Part shown: positions 12,790-26,079 of the stretch, in pieces | How positions within the stretch are numbered: position 1 is the first letter of the stretch | Layout: every line of letters begins with the position of its first letter | DNA from: Diorhabda sublineata | Lineage: Eukaryota > Arthropoda > Insecta > Coleoptera > Chrysomelidae | Assembly (NCBI RefSeq): GCF_026230105.1 | Contig: NC_079476.1 | Coordinates: 28,262,559-28,326,558, forward strand | Direction: 5' to 3' | DNA length: 64,000 nucleotides | The notes under the pieces: generated by a model | The model's database searches: none | Told to the model about the DNA's origin: nothing | Seen by the model: the letters and a program-made list of their open reading frames with translations, nothing else | Made by a program: the position numbers and the translations under genes

Positions 12790-14190
12790 TTTATGATATC
12801 AAAAATAAATACTTATCTGAAACTGATGGACTTACATTAAAAATGTTTTCGAGTCTACCCGTTGCACTTTAAATCACCTTACCACTTTAACTAACGTTTC
12901 ATTTTAAAATGGCACTTTTCCCCATTGACTTAAGATGACTATAATCATATCTCTGCATAAAGAAGGAGATAAAAATCAAGCATCGAATTATTGCCCAATT
13001 GCACTCCTTTCCACGTTATCTAAGATCATGGAAAGATTGGTCAAAAAGAAGCTTTTATCATTTCTCTTTAAATATAAAATACTTACTACTCATCAATTTG
13101 GATTTTTAAGTAACAAAAGCCCAAATGAGGCTATATTCTTCCCCCTAAATAATGTCTACTCTGGCCTAAACAGCCATCACCCCATTACAACAACTTGCGA
13201 TATTTCTAAGGCTTTAGATCATGTTAATCATAATATTTGAACTAACAAATTGCAGTACTACGGTTTCAGGGGAACCCCTCTCGTATGGTTCAAGTCATAC
13301 CATACCAACAGAAGTCAGCTTGTAAGGGTTGATACAACGATGTCTTCTTGCAAGCCATATGGAGTGCCCCAAGGCTCAGTACTAAGTCCTATTTTGTTTC
13401 CTATTTTGTTTCTTCTGTTTATAAACGATATCGCATATCTAGACATTAGTGGTGATTATGTCTATTTGCTTACGAAACTAGTTTCTTCTGGAGCAACCCT
13501 AATCACACGGCTTTATAGGAACATATCTAGTGATCTTCTGTCTCAACGCTTCTAAAACCAAATTTTTGTCATACAAAAATACATTGCAGCCTTATTTATT
13601 AAATAACACCACCATTGATGTCAAATCTGTCAAATTATTAGTGCTTGTTGTGGACAATTCCTTGAAATGGGAATTACATATTTTGCCACCTTATCTAAAA
13701 AATTAAATTCCTCCTGTTTTGCGCTGAGATTAGTTTCCAAAGAACTGAATTTATCCACCTCCTCAACACTCTGTTAGGAACTTATTGAGTTGCATCCTTT
13801 CTGGTATGCTTGTGGTGCGATTCAATTTGACCGAATCTTCAATCTGCAAAAGATAACTGTTAGATATTCACTCGGACTAAACAGCAGGGCTCACTGCAGA
13901 GACTTCTTTAAAACATTGAAAATTCTGATCCTTCCTTCTTTTTCATCTTTAAATCCGTTTGCCTAATTCGTAAGCACGCTTCTCCAATTTCAGAAAGGAC
14001 TTTGCATGGTTATCCACTTAGGAACGCGAAGCACAACCTTACCTACCTACTTCACGTTCAGAATTAGTTAAGAGCTCAATATTTTACAATACACAATTAC
14101 TTGCCAATTAAAATCAAACTTTCAAGTCAACTAAACAGTCTACTAAACCAAAACTATTTCTTATAGAAATTGTTTAACATATGACCTACT
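12790..14190 (+). pseudogene. Jockey/CR1-like LINE reverse transcriptase relic
   Basis: The 5' part reads KYLSETDGLTLKMF, then LHKEGDKNQASNYCPIALLS (about 12955-13015), the RT finger block. Later GVPQGSVLSPILF (about 13361) marks the region before the catalytic FADD box, which is itself unreadable. Further on come ECxRIFNLQK-like and LLDIHSD-type segments of the C-terminal domain, in several frames with stops. ORF1 and endonuclease are missing. The C-terminal part is closely related to 26080-26480. Confidence 0.88.
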
Positions 14191-14335
14191 ACTATCTGGC
14201 ACAGGATAAGACGATGGTGGACTTGAGATACAGAGTTTTTTAATTCACTTAACTTCAGTTAACCTGAACCAGTCTCTTCAAATACCCTCATATAAAAAAT
14301 CAAGGGTATAAATTCAAATGACCTAGTTGACAACT

Positions 14336-14785
14336 TTATTGATCCGAGTATTCCAACCCATCTTCCTTCAACTGGTTTTCCAGAAACCTTCGAATATTAG
14401 GACCATAATGTGAAGGTGCACCATTTGCTAGAACCAAAAACTGGTATCTGTTTTCCATATTATTTGGATCCGGAAGTGCAGTTAGTTCCGGAAGTGCTGT
14501 TAGGTCCGGAAGCACCGTTATACGAAGAAGTTTCACATATAGATCAGCTATTAAATTCTCGCGAAAGAAATAAAAACCTTCGAAACTTCTCCTGACGATT
14601 CCTACCCAAACATTAATCTTTTTAGGGCTCTGGGCGTTTTTATTTCTCACTCCAGTGGAGCTGTCTCGAGCCGAGTAACAATTGTGTAGTTCTGTAGATT
14701 TACTGCACCATTTAAACAAAACGTTGCTTTGTCTAAAGATACCACACTTTTTATAAAATTTTTCATCGCAATGCCTCATAAAGAT
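14336..14785 (-). pseudogene. mariner-like transposase catalytic fragment with an internal minisatellite
   Basis: On the minus strand, one frame reads SLDKATFCLNGAVNLQN (degraded first catalytic block, normally DEATF), and the overlapping frame continues with KINVWVGIV and later LVLANGAPSHYGPNIRRFL (second catalytic block, where the usual D reads N in ANGAPSHY). Between them three 18-bp repeats encode LPDLTA-like units. The frame change and the lost acidic residues make it non-functional. The third catalytic block is absent. Confidence 0.8.
14469..14522. repeat. 18-bp minisatellite, three units
   Basis: The units 14469-14486, 14487-14504 and 14505-14522 share the core CCGGAAG. They lie in frame inside the mariner-like fragment and look like a local expansion in the dead transposase. 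Confidence 0.85.
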
Positions 14786-14789
14786 TTCA

Positions 14790-17100
14790 CAAAATTCTAA
14801 ACGTTTGTTTCAAGTATTTTAATTATGTATTTTTTTCCATAAATTAATAATCAAGTTTATTTTGTTTTTTATTAAAATTATCTGTTTTTGAAAATTATTT
14901 TATCATAACAATGTATATTTATAGTTGTTTTATAATTCTGTTCAACTCTTATTATTTACTCTCATTTTATATACGTTCGTATACCCTCAAAATGCTTAAA
15001 TTTCATTGGAGATCCAAATTCAACTTCTGAATATACAATTAAGGAGAAAACTATCAATTTCAGTTGATCGGCTTGAATGTTGATCGTAAAGTCTATTAAA
15101 TACCCTGCAGTGTATTCAGTAGAATAAATTTCTTCTGCTTTTCTTAATTTCAATGACATTAGTCATGGAGTGGTGCGTGCCGTAAATCGAAAGAAAATAT
15201 TGACCTGAAATAGGAAATTACAGTTTACAAATAATAATTTTTCCCCATCATTGTTATTCACATATATTCTCTAAACAATATTTAAGTACATTGGAATAAC
15301 TTTTAAGTTAATGAAAAGTATGTTTCATTCTAGTTTACATTAGGTATATCTGTTGAAATTATAGCTGTTGTTGAGTACATACGATAGACCATGTTCAAAA
15401 ATATAATATGAGGTTTTTAATCAACTTTAGTTTCTGAGTTTTAACTATGTAGGTGTACTATAGAAAAAACATGTACATCGAAGAATAAACTTCATGAAAA
15501 AATTAATCATTGTGGTCTAAAAATGGAATTAAATCGAGAATATTTTCTTGCTATGATTTTTCTGTGACTCTCAACGTAGATTAAACCAACAGCAGTGTGC
15601 CTATCAACTCTCTTCGACTTCTGGTTATGAAGCACCATCTCTAGCCATCGTAAAAATATAACAATCTTCGAGATGATTTCGTGGTTCACGCAAAATGGTC
15701 AGTTTTTTGCCATTTTTCCGTTATCGTAAATATTCCACACAACTGGAAGCCAAAACTTCTTGTTTTTATCCAAGAGCATACTAAAATAGATATTTTTCAC
15801 CAACTCTGCTATAACCTTTCTACAATCATTAAGAACACATATTCTCCGCATTTCTTTAATTTCTTAGAACTCTTGATTTTAGTCTCTTCTAGGTGATCTA
15901 TTGATTAATATAAATACGCAATTATCAATGAAACACTTTGGTGCTTCATTGCCACTAACTAACTTCAATATATTTTCCGAGCTTTCGAATACTTATGTAT
16001 TCATTGTCGGGGAAATATTAATTGGGATTTAACTTGAATAAATTCTTGTGAAAATTTTAAATTCATAGGATTCAAAATTCAATATTCAAAGTAACGTTGA
16101 TAGAAATATTTCTATATACACACGTATATTTGGCATACATATATCTGAATGTTTTTTGACTTGTGGTAATAAAATGTTTTAACAATACCTCTATACTTAT
16201 AAACGAATGCAAATAATGTCTATAACTAAGCAAATATTAGGGTAGGCAGATACTTTTAAAATGTAAATTGCTTTGAAGCTTAATGTTACTTCCCAAGAAA
16301 AGCAGTGAGCAAGAAATATTGTAGAGTATAAAAGGATCAAAGAGCTAACAAAAAGAGTCTTATATATGGATGAAGTAACTTTAGTCTGTGAAAAATACTT
16401 TTTAAGAGATTAAATGAGAAACGGATATGCTTTTCCCGATTAATTGAACACACGAGAAATATTTGAACAACTTTCCAACAGTAAATGACATTACAAATAA
16501 TAGAATAGAAACTATCGATCAGTATAAGTAGAAGTCAACTTGACTTACAGTAATCTTTGTAAAATCTTTGTGAAGTTCGAATCGTGAAAATCAAAATAAA
16601 TATTTCAAGTTTTTAACGTCATTAGAGTTATAGTATTTTGAGAAGAACATGATACGAAGTAAGTTCTGTTTAAACTTGAACCAAGGTTACTGCAATGATA
16701 ATCAGCATAAAAAAACCAAATTAGGGAACTGAATATGTGCCGAATCATATTTTCAACTAAATTATTCACGCATTCATATTTTGTATCGATTTTGGGATTA
16801 AAACTGACGAAGAAAGATATTGAAACACGTCAACACCTTTCACTGATTCCAAAGAATCTAATAATTCACTCGAATATTCCGAAATTTTTAATAAAGATAA
16901 CGCATTATTACAAAGATGATTTCACAGAATAATACTAGTACGTTAGGAGCTTCTTTGAAGATAAATGGCGTCGTGAAAATTAAATCTGTTTATATCTGGC
17001 ACTTTCAGTTTTCGGAAAATGACATATATGCAATTGATTAGAAAAACCCCTCAAGAATAATTCAATTTCTAAAAATAACTAAAAACTATCTTTCTAATGA
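14790..17100. other. Gene-free AT-rich stretch
   Basis: No recognisable coding, RNA gene or terminal repeats. The open frames of 60-71 codons at 14962, 15507, 15681 and 16735 look random. Confidence 0.5.
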
Positions 17101-17104
17101 TTTT

Positions 17105-17335
17105 CTTGTATGAAAATTCAGTAGTAATCTGCCATTATAGACACATCCCATCTACCCTTATACTCTGTATTGTACAAATATCTTGGTGAAATCTCTCTTG
17201 TTCATCACTAAATGACTGAGGAAAATGATCCAGATGAAAATATCCTTTTGCAACAAAAATATTTCGAACAACATAAGTTGAAATAGCTTGACAGTTTAGT
17301 GCTCGAGTGTTACTGAAAAAATTTGTCATAATCAA
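17105..17335 (-). pseudogene. Degraded copy of a repeated arthropod ORF (FxDEQxERFHQD type)
   Basis: The minus strand reads HFPQSFSDEQERFHQDI and, after a frame change, YKGRWDVSIMADYY. To my recollection this pair of blocks (DEQGERFHQDI and YQGRWD..MMADYCW) belongs to an uncharacterised ORF widespread in arthropod genomes, probably of mobile-element origin. The copy has a frameshift and stops. I do not know its biochemical role. Confidence 0.5.
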
Positions 17336-18119
17336 TACAAATGCTTTCTGTGTCTTGAAAATGATTTAATTCATTGTTTTAATGAAAATATCATCATTAC
17401 GATATGGTTTATTGATTAGTATAAATACAATAACGTCTGTAGTCCCAATAGTAAATTATTAAGCGGTTATCAATAACGTGAGATGATAAAGTAGAAAATT
17501 TTTAACAAAGTGGAACCAATATTTTCATCAAATTTGATTTCTGATATAAATAATAATGCAATAAATAAGGCTATAAATTGAAAAATATGTAGTCTCCTAA
17601 AAACAATTTATAATAAAAATCGCATTGAAAGTTCATAGAACTGACTCTGGCTTATATTTTTTACGTTTTTATCAATTTGCAAATCTAGAAACTTGTTATA
17701 AATTCTAACATTAAATTTGTTATATTGTGTTTGTTGTAGCCTAGAAAATGGATATAATGAGTCTAACCGCACCCAAGGTGGTAGTATAAGTATGAATATC
17801 AAAATAAGTTACCTTATCTCGAACACTCCTATGAATACAAATATATACAATGTAACATGCCATGCCATTTTTAAAATATAACCAAACAGGAATTTGTTCT
17901 ATTCTATTCGTTCTGTTCTGCTTAAAACAAAAGAAATCCATAGAAATTTTAGTGAGCACAATATAAAAAACCAATGTAAAACTTACCAGCGAATGTAAAG
18001 AATAAAATCACCAAAAATTTACTAAAATTTATTTTGATCGGTGTAGTGTAGATAGGTAGAGGAAGAATTCGATTCAATTACGAGGTTTTATTGAATTTAT
18101 CGAATAAAGTAGAACGTCG

Positions 18120-18900
18120 ATAACAAATTAATTTCTTCTAAAACTCGAACGTAACACGCCGAATGGCTTGTTACAACATGTAATGCAATGACAGGATCCC
18201 ATATCCCATGAAGAGTTCGCGGCAATGTACTCGACTTCTTGTATTGTGAATAATACCCAAAGCAGTCTTCTAAAGGGTAAAAACCTTTTGAACTCTGCTA
18301 AAGTAGCTCCATAGAGGGATACCATAAACCAGTTGACTGGATAATCGTAAAGTAAATCGTGCGCATAACACGATTACTGCTAATAGAGGAGTGTAGTTGA
18401 CTCATTGCAAAAAGCTGTGATGACATTTTGGAGCACATTGAGTCTATATTCCTCGAACTTATACCGGGATATAATGTGATTCCCAATAATTTCACTGGTT
18501 CTGCAGAGCTAAATGTTATTTTTCAGCATAAGCTGAGAATATCAGTGATGAGATTTGCATACCGATTTGAATTTAGACGTTCAGAGTCAGACGAAATAAA
18601 TAATAATAAAACACTATGATCCGACACAATTGTCTTGTATACCCCTGCATACAGTTTATTATCTAAGTTTGTTATAGAATCAAGACAGGAACTAGTATTC
18701 TAGTCTGCATGCGAACCAAGTACCTGAGACCTTACGCACGTCAAATGTTCTTCAAAATCTTCAAGTACTCACTATCATCATTCAAGTCTAGCTTCTAATC
18801 CTCTATGATCAAAATAGATTTGTATCTTGTGTATAACTTATCCATGACATTCTGTAGCTGGCTGACAAATATGTCTAGTTTACCTTTACTTTCACTAATA
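18120..18900 (-). pseudogene. LINE relic: endonuclease C-terminus joined to RT C-terminus
   Basis: From right to left on the minus strand: KLYTRYKSILIIED with a degraded GDFN block (about 18840-18790), NDDSEYLKILKNI, then TNLDNKLYAGVYKTIVSDHS (about 18660-18600), the SDH end of an exonuclease-endonuclease-phosphatase domain. This is followed almost directly by LLGITLYPGISS, DSMCSKMSSQLFAMSQL and CRELFMGYGI, the post-RT C-terminal region of jockey-type elements. The RT catalytic part is deleted. Confidence 0.75.
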
Positions 18901-19297
18901 TCTAGAACTAATATTAATATGATTAGATGTAAATATGGTTACCCCATCATGTACGTTTCTAGAAGACTACTCTACAGTAACCAGATATAAATAAGTAACC
19001 TCTTAATTTGGTATACTATAAACTACATACGTATATCGAGCTAATGCTGTATTATATCAAATAAATACTCATTCAAGAATACAGTCAGGTTATACACTTT
19101 ATTTGAAAAACTTTTAGATGGAATACCGAGTGCTCAAATTTTCAAAAAGCATCTTATCAATAGACGTCTTCACAAGAAGTTTGTGTTAACTCGTGAACTG
19201 AATTTGGCGTTCCCCTGATAATAAACCTATTTACTGATACACCATCAGACCATTACATTTTTTCTGCTTTTCGTGACGTTTTCTTTTTTTAAGACGG

Positions 19298-19610
19298 TTA
19301 CTCTTTTCCATTACCACTCCATGGAATCTGTTTTGTTTGTGGGATCATAGTTTTATAACCCATTATAGTTGATTCGATTACACTTTCTTGCTCCCCGCGG
19401 CAAAGCTCTAAAAATCGGTCACAACATCCTTCTCGACACTGATTTTCCTCTGCGCTGAGAATTCCAAGTACCCACCTGGCACTAATTTTTTCCATATTCA
19501 AATGCTCGTGTAGGATCTTTAGAATACTTGTCACCGTCACAAGACCTCCCGTACGTGGTTCATTTTCCAATGATTTATGAAAATAATGCACCCTAGTCAC
19601 GGTATGCAGA
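19298..19610 (-). pseudogene. mariner (SETMAR-like) transposase relic
   Basis: The minus-strand frame contains VHYFHKSLENEPRTGGLVTV, then ILHEHLNMEKISARWV, then a tail with QTKQIPWSG. This is the DNA-binding to linker order of canonical mariners. Segments between these blocks are missing, and the WVPHxL-type block and catalytic Asp residues are not intact. Confidence 0.75.
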
Positions 19611-22600
19611 CTGCATTCTATTTTCAGTTTGTATTGGTGTTAATCTTTTTTTAGTTACAAATTTGATAACATATCGTAGTTCAATTTGCGACATTTTTCA
19701 AAACAACTAGACTAAATGGTTGTTTGAGCTCTATCCATAATAAAATCGATCGAAGTAGCAAATTGAAAATTTGCGTACAGATTGTTAAGACCTGTTACTG
19801 ACGCGTGCGTTACTGAAGATTTTTGCGAACACATTTACTATATATGGCTAAGAACTCATGGACCGCTACATAGTGTATATATCAGGAAAAAGCTGTATCA
19901 AAAACTAAATTTGATCATTATAAACGGGAAATACATTTGAAGTTATTGTACTAACAACTACAGAAAACATGAAAAAACATTAAAAAGTAAAATTTTATAA
20001 CTACATGTTAACTGTTGTTTATAATGCCAACTTTATTCTAAAATCAATATGCTACCATCAGTATCTTGTCACAAAAATACTCGTTCCTATATTCCGCGAT
20101 TATACGACGTCAGTTTCGGTCGTAAAATTACTGATTGGCAAATTTATATCGTTACTCCAACAGAAATTTATCCGATAAGGTAAAAGCTTCCTCGCTTCAA
20201 TTGATAGTCTGGGACCACCAATCCTGATAGTTCCATTATCGTAGATTTAAAATCAAAATTAGAAAGGATAAAGGTAATCGATGTAATTTATCGTAAATAT
20301 GCTTGAATACATTATATATTATTGAAAAGCCGTTATATTTTACCGTCATTGCTAATTTAATTTGATGCAAAATTATTCAAAAATAATATTTTATAAGTGT
20401 AACGAGCGTACATACAGTGTAAAAATAAAGTTTTAAACATTATTTTATTCAACTTTATAAGCATAGAATTACGTACAAATTATTTGCGTATTCTATGAAA
20501 AAATTATCAGTTTGCTTCTTTATTGACGCCTAACAAGTATCTAGCCAAGTACTTCGAACGAATCAGTACCTTCAATTTAGTTTGTGCAAGCGTGGAGTGA
20601 AGATTATTGTTTGATAGGTACTTAATTTAAATTAAATATATACCCGAGAATATTTGAATTGATTTCAAAAACTGACTATTGTGACTGAGTATTGTGACTC
20701 TCAGAGGAGAAAAAGATTCATTGTATGCTAATTATTTTTATGGTTTGATAACTTTTCAGTAGACAAAACAAAGTTAATTAAATTTAGTAAATAAGGAATA
20801 TATCTAATTGAAATTAATCGTAAACATGTATCAAATTTCTCATGTAAAAAAATTAATATCATACCTAAAAGTATGTATCTGTACTAAAAATATTCTTGTT
20901 CATGTGTTAATTATAGTTCTTATTCTAATTAGTAATTGTGACTAAAGTAGGCTTCTCAATAATGTTGCCAACACGTATAATGACATAAACCGTGAAGCCG
21001 GTTATATTATGTTATTAGAATTTAAAATTTTGTGGATGCGGAGGGTACATCATATTTTTTTATATTGCTTTTATAATCTGTTTAAATTTGTTGTGGGCGT
21101 TTTTATAGAGTCAATGTCTAAGAGGCCTTTTTATTTAGATTATTTAGGGCAAATTAGAGATTTCGAACAAATAATCCTATATATTATCAGTATATTCACT
21201 ATTTCCAGTACAGTATAATTAAAAATAAGATATAATTTTGAAATTGTATCTGTCAAAACTCTTTGGAAAACGTTCTAACATCAACAACAATTATTGATAA
21301 AACATTATCTAGTTGATTAAATTGTGAAAATCTAAAACATTCCCGAACCCCCTTGAATACACACAAAAAATTTAATCAAAAACCAGCTGTTTAGAAGAAG
21401 TTTAATTACAAACACACGTTCAGAAGATTTATAGATATAAAGATTAAAATGATGGCTTATATTTTAAAAGATGATTGTTGAAATCACTCAGACACGACAC
21501 TGTATGGCACAGGTCAGTTAGTCTATTAGGAAATGAAATGTACAGTTGGAAAATTTTAAATTTACTCTTAGTTTATTAGATAAATATTAAATGTGAAATT
21601 TTCCATCTGAAATAGGTTTCCCTCTAGAATTCACGGGAAAGTTCATTAGCGCGAAAAATTTAGCATGAATATGTAGGACAAATTAAGTTTTAGTTTAACT
21701 TCGGTCTCTGAAAACCATCCAAGAGTTCGAAAAATATCAATTTTTCAAATTTCTATTTAAAACATAATTTTTTCACCATTGTTCTAATAATTTTTTCATA
21801 TCATGGTATTATCGTTTCCACCTTAATAGAGGCATTAATTAAAACTAGATAAAAAAATTTATTTCGTTTGTTGTTTTGTTCTAAACAAATAGAGAACTTC
21901 AATATTTTATATTCTTTTTTCACCATTTTATTCTTCTAAGAAAATTATGACTTTTGAAAAGAAAATTTTCCCTTGAATAAATTTCATAAATTTTTTTTAT
22001 TCATGATTTAACTGTCTTTACCGCCCCCGAACCCCAAGTCATCCTTAACCTTTTGTTGTGAGCGTCTAGAGAAGGCGGTGTTTTTTCTTGCATATACCAA
22101 TTTTCAACAATTCTTCGCAAAACGTTATTATTAAGACCCACTTTTTTGATGTTTTATATTCATTATGTTAGCTATGAATAATACAGAATAGTACACAATT
22201 TTTTGGCATTGCTTAATAATCTTTCTACCTACTTTCTACCTACGATAATACATAAATAAATCACATATTAGAAATTAGAAGTTACTACTACAGAGAATGA
22301 AATAAGTCAAGATGTAATATGTCATTACTGTTGAAAACTTCCAAATCTTCTCTTGGTGAATTCACGACAACAACATAAAATATACATATAGTAGTTTGAT
22401 ATCAACAATCTGAGTTGAACCGTCGAGTCGCTGGTATAAATATATAAGTTTCAAATTTGATTTCACAAAACTGACGATTTTCTCCGTACAAATTCTTGAT
22501 TTTATCACTGATAACCATATTTACCGAAATATGGTTCAACAACAAACCGATTCAAAGGAAAGCAATAAACCAGAGAAAAACAAAACTCTCGATATGCTGA

Positions 22601-22706
22601 CTCAAACTTTTATATATATGCTTCTATTCCAGATTATCTTCATTTAGATTTGTGTATTAAATCCATAATCTACGAATGTTTCATTTCATAATTTTATGTA
22701 ATGTCG

Positions 22707-22751
<45 letters not shown>

Positions 22752-24940
22752 GCAAATTTTTGAAATTGTGTACTCTTTATTCCACTAAAAATCGGGAAGT
22801 GTTTTTTCCATCATCAAGGAAACTAAAATATAAGTGGAGAGGTAAAAAAGAGAAGAAATATGTAATTAAGCTTGATTGAATCATTGAATAATGCACAATT
22901 TCAATTATTGAAACTGATATTCTAGATATTAAAAATGGAATATTTACCCATCACTAGCCCGGGATGGAGAGTTAATGACCAACCAGAAATATATTAGTTG
23001 ACAGTAGATTATCCATTGTGTGATTTATGGTAACTAATTTGAGTCGATTATTCATGTGTGAATGAATAAAATCGGTCATCGACATAGCCGACACGGGGTA
23101 AATCACAAGTTATGTTTTAAGTAAAAAACCCAACTGAAAAGACTTACACTACCGCTATCTGACCACTGTAGGTGGTTTTCCGCTATTATGGACCAGAATA
23201 TCGTGGGAAGACCATTTATTAGGTCCGGGTGTGTACAAGAAGAACCTTATCACTCACAATAAATAACTATATTAATGTGAGATCTGTGTGAATCATACTT
23301 AAAATATAAATTGGAATCTAATAAGTGCAATGACACCAAGCATTACATGAAGAAAATCCGATTACAGTTTTGCAAAACAATTATGAATGAGACACATTGA
23401 GTTTTCTAATGCAACAACATTTTGCTTGAATGGATTCATAACTTGAAATATTTGTCGGTATTGGTTGGACAGTTCTCCACATTGCATGGAAGGAATTGAG
23501 ACACATTATCCACAAAAGCCAAACCTTTTGTGTGGAATCGTCAGAGGAATAATATCCGGACCTTTTTTATGAGAGACACATTAAATGGTTCACTTCTCTA
23601 TGGTATCAACCATTTACAGTTATAAGCAGAAATTTTATTTCAGTAGGTACTATAATTAATCACTTAATCATGCAACAATACCTGAACACTGTATCTCCGC
23701 AAGTGGGTGGGCGAAAGAGTTTATATTGAGTAGCAAGGTAACCGGAACTATTGCTGTTAGTGCTATTCAAGTTTATAGTTTGTAAGGATTTTCCTCTAAC
23801 AACCGTAAAAACTATAACATCGAATCAAAGCCAAGCTACAAAATATAACGCTTACTAACTGTTTCCACAACTGAAAGAACGATTTTTGTCGCGTAATGAA
23901 GTTACATCCGTAGTAAATTAGCGGTTTGGTTTGGTTTATTTCGAGATTAGTTAGAAATGCCAAAGCATTGATGGGAAAAATATATTAATCTTGATGAAGA
24001 CTTAATTAAAAATTGAAAATTATATCTTTGCCAACTTTTATTGTACGTGAACTCATCAGCCCTCGTATCCCATTTATTTCACCTTATTCAGTAATGCAAT
24101 GCTTTCAGAAACCACATTACCAAGCTATATGTGATTCTCTATGAGCATGGAAATAATATTATTTTCCACGGAATATATAAAAGATAACAAAATTTCTTCA
24201 TTTATTCAAAGGAAACTATAACTCAAAATCGATTCAATTAAATTCTTAGCTTTCGCAATATCCGACAAAAGTTGAACTTAAATAACAAGATTTCTCATGA
24301 CATATGCACGATTATAATCTAAGTATGTCGATTTTTCAAGACGTGCCGAGTTTCTTCCATGTATAGTTATCATTTTCAAATGATTGGGGAGTCAAATTGG
24401 TGTATAGTTGGAAATATATGTACATTATTATAACTTTTAATCAACTTCTGTTTCGATTATTACATTTCCAAATGCATCCCTACATCTTAAATATACCAAC
24501 AAAACGTAACACGCTCTTATTTGTAATTTAATTCAACTATTATAAAAACGCGAAGATTTAATAATTAAGGTGTGAAGTGTTGAAAATATATAATTATGTA
24601 CATCGATATCGAATTATTTTGTCGTAGACGAAGAAGCTTATTTATAATGATATTTCTTATTAGAGTCATATTACTAACAGATAATAGAAGCTTGTTTTTA
24701 AAAATATTTCTTTTTCTTTAGATTTTTTGGTCATGTTTTTCCCACTAGTAAAATGGTCCATCCCCCCCAGAGGTCCATTGTAAAGGGATAAGTACAGGGT
24801 TCGCACTGGTACCCTGAGGCAACCTGAGGTACCCAACGTTAGTGATACAAAATATTTATAAATCCTCATACTATTCAGCCCTTGGCACGTGTTCACCTTA
24901 GCATTAGGTCATCCATCTAATCAATCAAACGTAATCCACA
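19611..24940. other. Gene-free AT-rich stretch
   Basis: No host exon or element core recognised; only scattered short open frames. One microsatellite (listed separately) lies at 22.7 kb. Confidence 0.45.
22711..22748. repeat. (TA)n microsatellite
   Basis: Uninterrupted TA dinucleotides, about 19 units. The YIYIYI peptide of the open frame at 22676 is just this repeat translated. Confidence 0.97.
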
Positions 24941-25009
24941 TTCATAGCAAACAGAAAGAACTTTTTTTCTCAAATTTGTTGGAGTTGCATATTCACGCCA
25001 ATCAGATAC

Positions 25010-25092
25010 TCGTCAAGACGAATTAAACGATGTCGTTACGTCGTTACGGAGTTCCTATGGCCACCTTCCAGCTCCATCATCAGACCCTGGTG
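25010..25092 (+). repeat. Dispersed repeat, copy related to 27291-27380
   Basis: CAAGACGAAT, TACGGAGTTCCTATGGCCA and CAGCTCCA occur in the same order here and at 27.3 kb. This copy sits immediately upstream of a LINE relic. Confidence 0.65.
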
Positions 25093-25099
25093 CTACCAT

Positions 25100-26070
25100 A
25101 TAGTATCAAAGTACTCGTCATGAAATTCTGATTAACAAACTAGGGTAATATGGCATCTGAGGTGCTCCTTTAAAATGGCTTGTATCGTACCTTGAATGTA
25201 GAAAACCACTGGTACGAGCCAATGGTTAAGTTTCAAGTAAATTGCCAGTTGACAGTGGTGTACCACAGGGTTCAGTTTTGGGTCCAATTCTTGTCTTTGT
25301 ATTCATCAATGACGTCACAGACTTACGAATCAATGGTAAACTTACTTAATTCACGTATGACACCAGTGTAACCTGGAGTGGTCCAGATATACAAGTTTTA
25401 CATTATACCATGATCAAAGATCTCATTACTATTATGTCCTGGTTTTACGCGAACGGCCTCTGTTTAAACACTGAGAAAGCTTTAATTTTATCCTACAAAG
25501 CAGCTTTACCAGCTCTAAAACTCAACAGCGAATTAATACGGTCCTCAAATTCGATCAAGTGTCTTGGTCTATATATTGACGATGCCTATTAATTAGTCTG
25601 TACATGTAGAGACCTTAGCGAAAAAATTAAAAGAGCTCTATTCTCGTACTGCTTTAACAACTTACTACTCGTTGCTCAAATCGCATCTCCACTATGGTTT
25701 GCCTTTCTGGGGATCTTGTAGTTTGCACCTTTCCGAATCTATCTTCAAATTACAAAAAAGATCAATTCGATAAAATTTTAGAATACGTTTGTTTGGTTCG
25801 CAAACATTTTCACAACTGAACTGAGAGACCCATTCATAGCTACCCTACTAGAAGAAAGAATTTGGACATTTACTTAACTATACCCACATTTGAACTGAAA
25901 AAAAATTTCATCATCTTCAGTGTCAAAAAATTATTCAATCAGCTACCTTCAGAATTAAGAATGGCAAATTCATTTAATAAGTTCCAAAGATTGACAAAGG
26001 CACTTTGGCTTGGAAGACCTCATTATTCTGAGGCAGAATTCTATAAATTACAATATACTCAATAGACCGG
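25100..26070 (+). pseudogene. Jockey/CR1-like LINE RT C-terminal half
   Basis: Readable blocks in order: ASEVLLKWL-like, GVPQGSVLGPIL-type (about 25255-25290), FTYDTSVTW where the catalytic YADDTS box is expected, MSWFYANGLCLNTEKA (about 25433), IKCLGLYIDD (25555), then LHYGLPFWGS, FKLQKRSIR and a C-terminal tail PSELRMANSFNKFQ. The catalytic Asp pair is damaged and several frameshifts occur. 5' truncation is usual for LINE insertions. Confidence 0.88.
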
Positions 26071-26079
26071 CATAATTCA

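Noticed and set aside
22676..22879. Open frame with a YIYIYI tract
   Set aside because: It is the (TA)n microsatellite translated; no other support.
24666..24896. Minus-strand frame with GTSGCLRVPVRTLYLSLYNG
   Set aside because: May be part of a dispersed repeat, but I could not name the family or define its limits.
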